From positions 13,566,589 through 13,630,588 of the forward strand of contig CM038725.1 in assembly GCA_021613375.1 (NCBI GenBank): DNA of 64,000 bases, written 5' to 3'. Shown piece after piece: positions 23,601 to 31,319 of the stretch. Position 1 is the first letter of the stretch, and each line of letters begins with the position of its first letter. The notes below the pieces were generated by a model that searched no databases, was not told the origin of the DNA, and saw only the letters and a list, made by a program, of their open reading frames with translations. The position numbers and the translations under genes were made by a program. The stretch comes from Megaleporinus macrocephalus. Its lineage: Eukaryota; Chordata; Actinopteri; Characiformes; Anostomidae.

Positions 23601-25785
23601 TGTGGCTGTTCTTCTGTCACAACTATTAAATCTCAGTTGAAATTCGAAATGCAACATGTAAAAAAATAATGATAGACTACACGCTGTAAAAATTCAAAGT
23701 CCTAATTCAACCTAAGACTAAATACAGTAGATTAAATCTGAGTGAGTCATTAGATCATTAGATTTGTTCCTTGGTTATACAATTCTCCAGATTCACAACC
23801 TCAAACAGGAAGCGAGGTTATTTATGTCCACCCTTTCCAAGACCACTACAATAACTTCTTTCATACTACTGCATCCTGTGCGTGCGTGTGTGTTGTGTTA
23901 GGTGGCTACGTAGCTGCTGGGTGCTAGCAGACACAGCAGTACAGGAGGGGTTTCCGGAGCGGGAGCTCACGAAGAGCTCCATTAATAGAAATTTAGCTGT
24001 TAGAGTTTGAGGTGCCAGTAAGTTGCCCTCCAGTGAAGCGTGCCAGTGACAATGGGGCACCCATAGTAACATAGTTTGAAAGTATGTCTTTTAGCATTTC
24101 ATTCAACTGTTGCAGCTGTTTCAAGTGAGTTGCAAGATGCTTTACAATATGAAATGTGTGCAATTTAACTTCTTGCAGGTTTAAGCAACTAAGGTTGCCA
24201 TGTACGTATGACTTCATTATCTTTTTGAGTCCTCAGAGGTTTTTCCACCCCAATTTAGTCACGTCTAGCTGCACCCACTAGATCTCCCACTACCAGGATG
24301 TGGGTGAAATCTAGCATTGAAGACCTGCAACTAACTCAATATGACTGGCCAGCTCAAGGCACTTGGTTACACAGTAACATGGGCTAACAATTGGGGAAAC
24401 ACATCTAATTGCAATTGTTTGGGCTGTTTTCTTTAAATTAAAAGTCTTTGTTTTCCCAAAGGTAATTTTTAATGGGGGCTTAAATGCTGAATGTATTCTG
24501 ACAGGTTCGAAGCTTTTCAAAGTAGATTTTTTTGGGTTTGGAGGCTTGAATGCTGACTGTAGCTGGATGGTTCACAAGCTTTTCATTCTTAGGTTAAATT
24601 TTCCACAAATTCAGTGAGACAGTGTTGAATAATGTAAGATATATAAACAAATTCCAGCTTATGCTATTTGAAACTCACAAACAATTTCAATATAACAATA
24701 AGGAATTGCTCTGTCTTAACATTAACTGCATCAGCCATTTGTGGCATTGCATGGGTTTAAACTTTTAATCTCCCAACACTGCCAACATTTCCAGAATATT
24801 TGTTAATATAAAAATCCTCAAGGCGGCATGGTGGTGTAGTGTTTAGCACTGTCGCCTCACAGCAAGATGATATGGATTGGATTACTGGTCCTGGTCCACA
24901 TGTCCAAAGACAAGCATGATAGGTTGTTTGGTCACTCTAAATTGCTCGTAGGCGTGAGTGAGTGTTGGCCATGCGATAGACTGGCGAACTGTCCATGGTG
25001 TTCCCCGCCTTGGGATTGGCTCCAGTGACCCCGACTAGTGGGATTAGGCAGCAGATGATGGATGGATGGATAAAGAATCCTCATGTCTTTTATTGTTCTT
25101 GCTCTTTATTTCTGACATCCACTTATAACACTTGTAATGATTTATATATGAGCAGTTTTAACCCTCTCTATCTCTTAAACAGGCTGTTTTTGTTACTGTG
25201 CCTTTAAGAGTGATATATGTAAATGTTCTGATTGGCTGCCCTGTATTGTGCCTGTTCCAAAAAGCAGTCCGGGCTAAAACACTTCTCCTAACTTCAGCAT
25301 GAGAGGGCAGAGCTGAACTGCTGTGTACTTAATCAGTGGACGTGTAAATATGTTGGTGAATTTAAGATTTTAGATCAGAAAGTTCTGTTTTTTAACATAC
25401 GGGCCCTTTAATTTTTGATAACCAGCTCCAGTCATGCTGGCCAGTCATGGGCCAGATCACAGCTGGCCTGTCAGCTTTATTGTCCAAGCACATTCAGTGC
25501 CCTGTGACCCGAAAAGATGCAGAGTCTGGCTTCATGTGTGTCAGAGGAAGGTTCAACTCACTTTCACGCTCCCAGATGTGTTGTTGCTGTATGAACGGGA
25601 AGATTCATTCAGCGTGTGAGAATTGGGAAAAGATCAAAAAGGAAAAAGTGTGTCACACTCCTCTCTTTTCTCCTTCTTTCTCTCTCTTTCCTCTCTCCCC
25701 CCTCTCTCTTTCTCCTCCCACAGATCCTGGAGACAGCATCTCATACTCAGGCTTCTCTGAAAACTTCAATGAGATCGAGTACTGA
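136..25785 (+). CDS. mamdc2: MAM domain-containing protein 2, 3' part of gene (11 exons, 5' end outside window)
   Basis: Secreted extracellular matrix proteoglycan built of four MAM domains. Exons seen: 136-220, 434-571, 4087-4343, 6123-6216, 9980-10126, 12230-12495, 14663-14759, 17554-17709, 21926-22185, 22356-22440, 25724-25785. They join without a frame break into 1647 nt (548 residues plus stop); phases repeat 1-1-0 across each MAM domain, as expected for duplicated modules. The first exon is the end of MAM1 (IAIFEIHIIPGYC); the signal peptide and most of MAM1 lie upstream of the window. Each full domain has four Cys with CxFE and CLxFYY motifs. The C-terminus ends in FNEIEY, like the DLNEIEY end I recall for human MAMDC2, and the MAM4 segment PTSYTGPKGDHT is close to identical. 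Human MAMDC2 is about 686 aa, which fits four-fifths of the protein being visible. One intron has a GC donor. Whether this is a teleost a or b copy cannot be told. Confidence 0.93.
1015..1215. mobile_element. hAT-like MITE fragment
   Basis: Begins tagagatggaccgatcagcg and ends with an inverted partner (aggccgatcaccgattg ... aaaaatcggcc). The repeated 'ccgat' motifs near both ends resemble short hAT-type non-autonomous elements common in fish. No clear target duplication is visible, so this is probably a degraded copy. Confidence 0.35.
1690..2660 (+). mobile_element. Decayed Tc1-like transposon
   Basis: The sequence follows, with many stops and indels, a well-known fish Tc1-like transposase gene. 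Landmarks are 'aagaacccagtgttaacagc' (KNPxVTAKDL), 'ggaaagacaccacaaaggaa' (GRTPRKKPLL), 'cccagctgtgaagcatgacg' and 'gggagcatcat' (PTVKHGGGSIM). The trailing 'ctgcactgtggctgttactc ... tgtgctcagtaaa' matches the 3' non-coding end. The middle after GGGSIM is deleted. It is a pseudogene with no intact ORF, lying in the intron between exons 434-571 and 4087-4343. Confidence 0.8.
2731..3140. repeat. Tandem duplication, period about 175 bp, with AT-rich microsatellite
   Basis: The block 'atcaatattctatataaaag' at 2731 recurs as 'atcagtattctatataaaag' at 2906. Both copies continue with the same sequence, each containing an (ATA/ATT)n tract of different length, and end 'ggaaaacaatgtaattcca'. Confidence 0.75.
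3540..3670 (+). repeat. Possible tRNA-derived SINE fragment
   Basis: 'tgtagcggtaagctctcc' resembles an A box and 'gacttaaacccagaatag' resembles a degraded B box. No tail or target duplication was found. Confidence 0.3.
3724..3768. repeat. (GT)n microsatellite
   Basis: About 22 uninterrupted GT units in an intron of mamdc2. Confidence 0.95.
6407..7180 (+). mobile_element. MITE copy interrupted by a Tc1 element
   Basis: The outer repeat runs from 'cgctgtccaatgaagaac' to 'cattggacggtgacgat', which form imperfect terminal inverted repeats. Related copies lie at about 23150-23385 (reverse), 53027-53190, 55006-55135 and 60203-60430. Those at 23.2 and 60.3 kb read continuously through 'gacttacattgaaagtgaag'-type sequence where this copy is split by the insertion at 6577-7094. 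Confidence 0.65.
6577..7094 (+). mobile_element. Internally deleted Tc1-like element, copy 1
   Basis: Terminal repeats are cactaccgctcaaaagttt and, inverted, catttgagcggtagtg. A TA lies at the left flank and a mutated TC at the right. The internal sequence has a TATA-like box and then 'atgaccagaaagaaataa', which reads MTRKK*, followed in frame by ETRQSIVVLRK. That is the start of a fish Tc1-like transposase. Everything between this start and the 3' terminal repeat is deleted, so the element is non-autonomous. Confidence 0.85.
8760..8850. repeat. (AT)n microsatellite
   Basis: About 90 bp of AT repeat with two small interruptions. It abuts the second Tc1 copy; a further TA tract (9331-9354) lies on the other side. 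Confidence 0.95.
8853..9330 (+). mobile_element. Internally deleted Tc1-like element, copy 2
   Basis: It is collinear with the copy at 6577-7094 over nearly its whole length, including the same 'agatactccattgaaaac' deletion junction and the same MTRKK* start remnant. It is inserted within a TA microsatellite, with TA repeats directly flanking the right terminus. Confidence 0.85.
10785..11566. mobile_element. Foldback repeat with two inverted halves
   Basis: The left half (about 10785-11060) and right half (about 11230-11566) are inverted copies. For example, 'gactgtagttcatctgattt' on the left corresponds to 'aaaatcagatggactgtagt' on the right, and both contain the 'agcagtgctgctg/cagcagcactgctg' segment. 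This is an abundant fish repeat type. A further single-arm copy lies at 16468-16785. Confidence 0.7.
13826..14467. mobile_element. Long-TIR foldback element
   Basis: Outer ends are tatggcattattttactgcc (left) and ggcagtgaaataacgccata (right). The arms are about 230 bp and pair over most of their length: 'ttatttgcgagagcgtgatt' pairs with 'aatcacgctctcgcaaataa', and 'ggagcgggcgtgcacactca' with 'tgagtgcgcacgcccgctcc'. The spacer is about 150 bp. Flanks ctagtg/gtagtg could be a 6-bp target duplication with one mismatch. ORFs in this block are only reflections of the arms. Confidence 0.8.
14572..14635. repeat. (TA)n microsatellite beside a splice acceptor
   Basis: An uninterrupted 64-bp TA tract ends 27 nt before the first base of the last MAM3 exon (14663). 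It therefore occupies the usual branch-point zone. Confidence 0.95.
15323..15679. mobile_element. hAT-type MITE with 8-bp target duplication
   Basis: It starts taggggtgtaag and ends tacacagcccta, with inner inverted 'gatactgtat...' segments. It is flanked by gtattagc (15315-15322) and gtattaac (15680-15687), a 7/8 match typical of hAT insertion. Relatives lie at 51060-51204 and 58029-58415. Confidence 0.8.
15735..16200 (+). mobile_element. Decayed Tc1-like transposase relic
   Basis: The sequence matches the central to 3' part of a fish Tc1-like transposase different from the relic at 1.7 kb. It includes 'ggaagcattataagtggaaa', a frame reading QKPESVVVWKCISAK, 'cagggacgtccatgcttatttca' read as GRPCLF, and 'aacatgtggcacattataaa' (ENVWHIIK). 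Stops and indels make it a pseudogene. Confidence 0.8.
16468..16785. repeat. Single arm of the 10.8-kb foldback family
   Basis: It shares 'gtagtccatctgtttctctg', 'acaggaccaccaca' and 'cactgcagtgacac' with the left half of the repeat at 10785-11566. Confidence 0.6.
18480..21603. repeat. 3.1-kb minisatellite, 21-bp unit with 14-bp variant
   Basis: The unit is gacctacaactacagaataaa (21 bp), with C/T/G variants at the 'acaact' position and a shorter gacctacgaataaa (14 bp) form. From about 20.7 kb on, units are arranged 21+21+14 as a 56-bp higher-order repeat. Because 21 is a multiple of 3, long spurious ORFs appear (heptads like YSVVVGL on the minus strand). Blocks around 19.02-19.66 and 20.19-20.70 kb are larger-scale duplicates of each other. 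It lies wholly in the mamdc2 intron 17710-21925. Confidence 0.95.
22186..22355 (+). other. mamdc2: GC-AG intron in mamdc2
   Basis: The exon ends CAC-AAG and the intron begins gcatgt, giving AAG|GCATGT. The acceptor is ttctggcag at 22355. Using GC restores phase 0 and joins SSSRHK to VIFEAIRG, matching the homologous boundary in human (RQHQ to IIFEAIRG, from memory). The nearest GT (gtaacc at 22190) would add 4 nt and break the frame. At 170 bp the intron is far shorter than its neighbours. Confidence 0.8.
23490..23670 (+). mobile_element. LINE (non-LTR) ORF2 C-terminal remnant
   Basis: The frame reads RAFRAVALKLWNALPLS and then TTIKSQLKFEM. This fits the pattern RAFSVAAPxLWNSLPL...FKSxLK found at the end of L2/CR1-type fish LINE reverse transcriptase ORFs. 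It is only about 60 codons long and 5'-truncated. Confidence 0.6.
24821..25071 (+). mobile_element. SINE-type retroposon with target-site duplication
   Basis: It begins ggcggcatggtggtgtagtg, followed by 'ttagcactgtcgcctcacag', and contains 'gactctaaattgc'-like and 'ggattggctccagtgacccc' segments. It ends in a (tgga)n tail, all hallmarks of a widespread fish retroposon. The flanks aatcctca (24813-24820) and aatcctca (25076-25083) are identical direct repeats. Confidence 0.85.
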
Positions 25786-26343
25786 GCAAGGCACTGGAAT
25801 ATTGATGTGTGTTTGTGTCTGTTTGTGTGCTGGGGGTGGGTCTGTGTGGGGCAGTGTGGAGAAAGACTGTTTTTTTATATGCATGATTAAGCTAAGAGAC
25901 GCGCATTTCATGGTTCCTCTCCGATAAGAGAGAGAAATAGTGTCTAGCTGATAACGTAGCCACATTTTTTAATTTTTTTTAGGTCACATAGCCGGCTTTG
26001 GACCTGTCTGCTTTTATACATCTTGCTTAACGGTTATCAAGAATTCAGGAAGCTTTTTGTTTTTAGTGAATTATCTATGTTGACGTGACCCAGCGTTTTG
26101 CTTTTATCAGGCATTTTACTGCTGAGGTGAAAGTTTTCTTCTGTTTGAAAAATCACAAAAACCCAAAGTACAGCTACAGCTATTTTGTATTTATGGCGTA
26201 CAAAAAAAAATATTTCCTTTTTTTATTTTATTCGGTCACTGCTCAAGTCAGGTAAATGAGTTTGATTTACAGAGTCAGTTTTCAAATTTTATACTTTTTT
26301 GGTGATTATTTGTAAAGTTTTTATAGAATTGCATTGAAGTATA

Positions 26344-26349
26344 AATAAA
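26344..26349 (+). terminator. mamdc2: mamdc2 poly(A) signal, end of 3' UTR
   Basis: AATAAA lies 559 nt after the TGA stop at 25783-25785. The 3' UTR (25786 to about 26370) is AT-rich with poly-T and poly-A runs and shows no recognised element. Confidence 0.6.
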
Positions 26350-26370
26350 GACAACAAAGAAAACTTACAG

Positions 26371-28139
26371 AAGTAGCATGTATTCCTTTGCCTTGTGTTT
26401 AAATTGTGTTAATTGTGTTGTTGTGCTGCATCCTGCTGTCTTTGTTTTGTTTTTTCAGGAGATTTAGGTGTCACAACCTATATCAGAATACAGCGTATAT
26501 AGACTTACAGTACTGTACAAACTTTATACGCACTTCGGGTCATTATAATATTTAAAAAGCATTTTTTTTTACAGAAAATAAGCCTTTAACTTGCTTTTAT
26601 TTTTTTAAATATCCTTTTATTTTCTATTTTTTAAATATCCAAATAGTATTAATACAGCAGTTACTGCTTTTACATGTCAGTGTGTTTATTTAACCCTTTC
26701 CAAGCTTCTCCTTGTGGAAACAGCCCAGTATTATTTACAGTTCTCATCTAATACCTGCTTTGACTGCTCAGTAGTTCATTAAGCTAAATCAAGATTGCTG
26801 CTGAAGGAACTGAATACATTCATACAATGTCTGGGGCGTCCAGGAGAAATCTGAAACTACACTTAGTTCTTCAAACTGGAGCTCAAGATAGTCTTTCAGA
26901 ATAAGACAGTCGTGCTACTCTGCATTGTATTTATACATACATCTGTTTATACATATATTTATATCTTATTTACATCTGTTATAATGATATCTGGTGTTCT
27001 TACCACGAAGAGCCGCTATGCTGCTTTAATAGCCCGAACGAACAAACCACACACGCTCTGTAGAGAGAGCCTTTCACATTTTTTCACAAGTTGTAGCACT
27101 GACTGGAAAACGTAGAAAGAAGAAGAATCTTTGTCTAAATGTCCTACCGTATTACATATTTATCAGTCATTCAATACATTACATTTCAGGAGGATTATTA
27201 CTCCTTATTTTTATCTGTACTAAAATGAGTCGGACATCAGCTTCCTATTTACTGGCTACTTGTTTGCATTTTCCTATTCCAACTTAAACGGAGCAGCTGT
27301 TATTGTTATAAAGCTTCAGGTTGGGAAATGTAACCGCAGCACCATTTAAGGTGGAAATCTGCACAAAAAGCTGGTGAATGTCCTTATCAAAAAATATGAC
27401 TGCATTTTTTATTTTAATAATTCATAATTAAAAGAATCATTAGGCGATTTTGATAGATTAAATCAGCTTATCTATAGGAATTAGTAATATTGAGTTGAGT
27501 CTGTACTGAATCAACATTAAAACACAATTAAACATTTTAAACACTAAAAAAGCAAAACAGGGTGAATCCTCACCACAAACTAAGCAAAACCATAAGGAGA
27601 CAGAAACATGAAGCTAAACTAAACCAGGACAGGCACACACAAGTTTACACACTGCTCCTTTAAAGAGCGTCTTTGAGGTCTCTGAACGTTTTTCCCTTTT
27701 TCCTGAACAGTAGCTGGAGTTAAAACATGATAAGACTGGTTGATTGTATTTCTCCTCATCTGCTGATGCATGGTGATGCAATCAGAACTCAGTAGGTGTT
27801 CTGAAGGCAAGAAAAAGTCACCACACTTCCATCAAATGTTTCTTTCAAATGATAAACAATGAAGCACATTTCGTTTGTGTTATGAACTGATAAAGTACAT
27901 TTTGAGTACAGGTTGGTTCAGCTGGTTAAACTGGTAAGCTGCTGCCACCCTGTGGGAGGATGATGTACTGGTCATGGTCTCCTTTTCTAAGTTCTTGTAA
28001 TGTTTGTGGACAAATAAAAAAAGATCAAGCGAGAAGTAAATATTAGACACAGCAGTTAAATTAATGTACGATCTATATAATTGAACTATAGATCGTAATT
28101 ATAGATGTAATTGAAGCCCAATTTCATGGTTTGTACGCT
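26371..28139. other. Spacer between mamdc2 and myorg
   Basis: About 1.8 kb, AT-rich. I saw no exon-like block, RNA gene or recognisable repeat. The right end leads into the myorg promoter. Confidence 0.6.
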
Positions 28140-28164
28140 TTAAAACGCGACATCGCCGTAGAAG

Positions 28165-28210
28165 ACTACATCTCCCAGAATGCAAGGTGGACCACTTTGT
28201 GTCACGTGAC
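28165..28210 (+). promoter_or_regulatory. myorg: myorg promoter sites: ZNF143-like and CLEAR/USF palindrome
   Basis: At 28165-28184, actacatctcccagaatgca matches the ZNF143/Staf consensus ACTACAWYTCCCAGMATGC. At 28201-28210, gtcacgtgac is a perfect palindromic E-box of the CLEAR type (bound by TFEB/MITF/USF family factors). Both lie just upstream of, or within, the predicted first exon. ZNF143 sites are typical of TATA-less promoters. Function is inferred from motif match only. Confidence 0.55.
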
Positions 28211-28214
28211 GATT

Positions 28215-28286
28215 CTCAAACTTGTTCTGGCACTAGAGGAGCAGCAGTTCAGCTGGGCTGCTGCAGCTGGAGGTGAAGGTGCGAAT
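28215..28286 (+). other. myorg: myorg non-coding first exon (3' boundary defined)
   Basis: The donor gcgaat|gtaagt at 28287 is a strong consensus site in a locally GC-richer stretch after the promoter motifs. The next acceptor (tcttttccag, ending 31161) starts the exon that carries the myorg ATG. The transcription start is not known; the left bound given is approximate. Confidence 0.5.
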
Positions 28287-31200
28287 GTAAGTACACTGTT
28301 AGTGAGTTTTTAAAGAATTATTATTTATTTATAAAGATATCTTTAATGTCTTCGCTCTTAAACGTCTGTGTTAGTAGGATTATCTGGTTTCTTGAGTAAG
28401 CTAGCTAACTCTGTGGTTCTGTACCACCACAACAACAACAACAACCACAAAAACAACTGGAATAGCCAGTTGGCTACTACACTTTTACTTACATTCTGCA
28501 CACACACCCAACAAAACAACACTTGTTTCTACAGTATGATGTTTATCTGTGAGTTACATATACGTGAGCGAGGATTTAAGAGCCGAAACAGTGTTTAGTG
28601 AAGTGTTTTTACGTTGCTACGCCAGAACGGGACCCGGTATTAAGCGTAAACCTGAAGCAAGACGTGGTTGAAGTTAGCTTCTTACTTGAATTACCCAATC
28701 CACCTTAAATGGTGCAGCAGTTACATTACATTTAAGGTGGAGCGGCCAATTCTAATAAGAAGCTAACTTTAGCAAGCAAGCTGGAAATGTGATGACTCTC
28801 AGCACAAAGGTCGCAGTCCAGGATTCTTCGACATCTGCACAGCCACAGTGGCTTTAGCTTTGCTCCTGGGACGTTAGAAGGAGGAAGAAAGGATTTTTTT
28901 ATAGGGAGGGTTTTGTTGGATATACGTCTGACTTTTGAGTTCTCTCTGGTCTCAATTGGCTTGTGGTTTAGAAAGAAAATCAGAACAGAAGTAGATGCTG
29001 GCTGTTTCACTGATTTAGTAAGCCAACACGTGGAAGTGTCCTGTTACTTAGTCTAGCTTGAATTGGACCCAAACCCCTTAAATGACCAGGTCAGGCCAGG
29101 GTAGCTTGAGATCATAGCCATAGGTGGACAGTTTTGGTGCTATGTAGAACCATTTTCATAAAATGTTCTATATAGGACCATTTATAACACAGTGGTCTGC
29201 ATCAATCTTCAACACACTATTTAAGGAATATTTAAGGAGTTTAGACCAGCAATAGAAATGGTCCAAACAGAACCATTTAAAGAGATGTTATGCCAAAACT
29301 TTATCACAAATATATATCTGAGCATTATATAATACTTTTCTGTGAGGAAGATTTTAGAGGTTTTAAACTTCTGCTATCTATCACCACTACTGTGAATACC
29401 TTTAACACAGCAAGGATGTCATGGAGCATTTCACTCTGTTAAAATGTAATTATGCAAACATTTGGCGTCCCCCTTTAAGTATAGAGTGTTTTATAGAACA
29501 CAGCTAGTGTCTCCTGGAGCATTTCACTCCAAACCCCTCTAAAATGATTATGTTAACATTGCAAAATGTGACTATGCAGATATTTGGAAAAAGTGGTGGA
29601 GTTCCCCTTTGAGTACAGAGTAATTCTAGAATAGCGGTGTCATTTTTTAGTACATTCAGCACCAATCAGCATAAAAAGTGGTCTACTCATTTTGTTGTCC
29701 TGTTGGCCTAAATTAAATGGTAAACTCAAAAGTCACAGATGTGACCCACAAAGTGGTCCAGATGTTGTCATCAGCTTAACATACTGATTCAAAAGAGTAA
29801 GTACTAAGTAAAAAGTAGTATTATTTAAAAGTATAGTAACTGAGTAAATGTAAATAGCCACCTCTAATCAACATGCATTTATCCAGTGGTGGACGTTACA
29901 CATACAGAGATCCTAATTATTGTCCTGTTAATTTGTTCCTATTCATGGATTGTAGTGTCTGAAATCTTTGTTTATGTCAGGTCTGCTGTAACATTAGCCT
30001 GCTTAAATGGTGTTTATCTAAGTGCACAGTGTCTTATTTACTACTGCCAAAAAGAAGGACTCTCCTGTGAAACTTGCTGACTTAATGTTTGCTGTGCTGA
30101 GTTAGCATGAACGTGGAGATAAGGGTGTCAGTAAGTGTGTCGTCTGCCACAACTCACCAGTAGTCTTTCCACTAATCCCCACACACGTTTATTGTGGGCA
30201 ACTGTAATGACCCCTTCCAGTGTTTATAGTGGTAATGTTCTGTTTGAAATTGTAGACAGTGTAGGCTAACTTGCTAACTTGCTTTCAATGCACAGGGAAC
30301 TGTTTTTGTCAGACCTCTATAAATCAATGCGTAATGCAAGACCGCATCATGACCCTCTGTTGGAAACATGCCCCAAGGTCAATTTAGTCAATATAAATAC
30401 TCTGCAAACAGATGCTGTAGATTGGGTTTATAGTTCCCTTTTTATACAAGTCCAGTGTTGTTTAGATATTAACTGCTATAAATCAGAAACTCGTGCATTA
30501 GTATTCACTTCTGGTAACATCATTCTTCCAGCAAACATGGACAAATATCAAAATAGGGACCGTTAGTTTGGTGAACAAACAGATATGCTGACTAGGGGTG
30601 TGCCCTAGTATCGTACCGTACACAATATCGTATCGTACACAATAATATCTTTAATATCGTGAACAATATTATACCCTGAAATATCGTGCTATCATCACCC
30701 ATCCCTAATTATCACATCAGGTACTACTTTTACTGTTTTTAGCAAAAGAAAAATTAACACTTTTCTCATTTCCCGTTATATATCTACTAGAGACATATTG
30801 TATCTGTCCAGTTTCATTCATTTTACTACAGTCCTGGATATATGGAAATATTTGCAGTGCGTTATTTAGTATTCTGACATTCTGGATCATTGACTTCTGT
30901 TACAATCTGATGAAAATTCTTGTATTTTTTAATATCTCAGTTAGAGGTGTGCCATATCATATCATATGCAATAATAAAATTTAATTTTTATTTTGTTGCA
31001 GTAGTGTATTCTTAAAATATTTTATTTTTTCATTTAATGTTTTGTCATATCGCCAAGAGTATCGTTATCCCAAAAGTACCATGAAATATCGTGATATTAT
31101 TGTAGGGCCATATCGCCCACCCCTAATGCTGACTTTAATAAGCTTTTCTTGTCTTTTCCAGGAATATACATGTTGCTGAATGTAAAACTGGGGCTATGCT

Positions 31201-31306
31201 ACATCTCTTCCGCAGCTGCTGCTGCTGTAATGTGCCGTACAAGCCTACAGACTTGCTGCTCTGCCAGATAAACACAGTTTTTTTATTGATTGTCAGAGTG
31301 CTTTAA
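28285..31306 (+). CDS. Candidate 48-aa upstream ORF created by splicing
   Basis: Joining 28286 to 31162 creates an ATG across the junction (AT|G). The frame stays open for 48 codons to TAA at 31304-31306, ending 13 nt before the myorg ATG. The peptide has a Cys cluster (FRSCCCCNVPYKP) followed by a hydrophobic end (NTVFLLIVRVL), suggestive of a small palmitoylated or membrane-bound peptide. The start context is weak (C at -3); an internal ATG at codon 13 is better (G at -3). It could simply be a regulatory uORF or chance. Confidence 0.25.
28287..31161 (+). other. myorg: First intron of myorg
   Basis: A 2.9-kb intron. It contains degraded 'aaccattt...ttctatatagg' repeat sequence near 29.15-29.28 kb, an internal duplication near 29.40-29.63 kb, and the hAT insertion 30593-31125 close to the acceptor. 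Confidence 0.5.
30593..31125. mobile_element. hAT-type MITE with perfect 8-bp target duplication
   Basis: Ends are taggggtgtgcc and cgcccacccctA. It is flanked on both sides by ATGCTGAC (30585-30592 and 31126-31133). The interior is rich in 'atatcgt' motifs and may be composite, since internal 'catccctaat' (about 30703) and 'ttagaggtgtgccatatc' (about 30941) look like further ends. The element ends 36 nt before the myorg exon. Confidence 0.85.
31170..31271 (+). promoter_or_regulatory. myorg: 33-codon uORF in myorg leader
   Basis: ATG at 31170-31172, stop TAA at 31269-31271, in the same frame as myorg but separated from it by this stop and 48 nt. It has an Ala run from GCT codons. Together with the overlapping spliced uORF it should lower or regulate translation from the main ATG at 31320. 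Confidence 0.4.
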
Positions 31307-31319
31307 GGAGAGCGTAAAT

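Larger units (their letters stand above)
22441..25723 (+). other. mamdc2: Last intron of mamdc2
   Basis: A 3.3-kb intron before the final short exon. It holds a reverse MITE copy (about 23150-23385), a LINE tail (23490-23670) and a SINE (24821-25071). A polypyrimidine tract of about 60 bp precedes the acceptor at 25723. No other structure was recognised. Confidence 0.8.
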
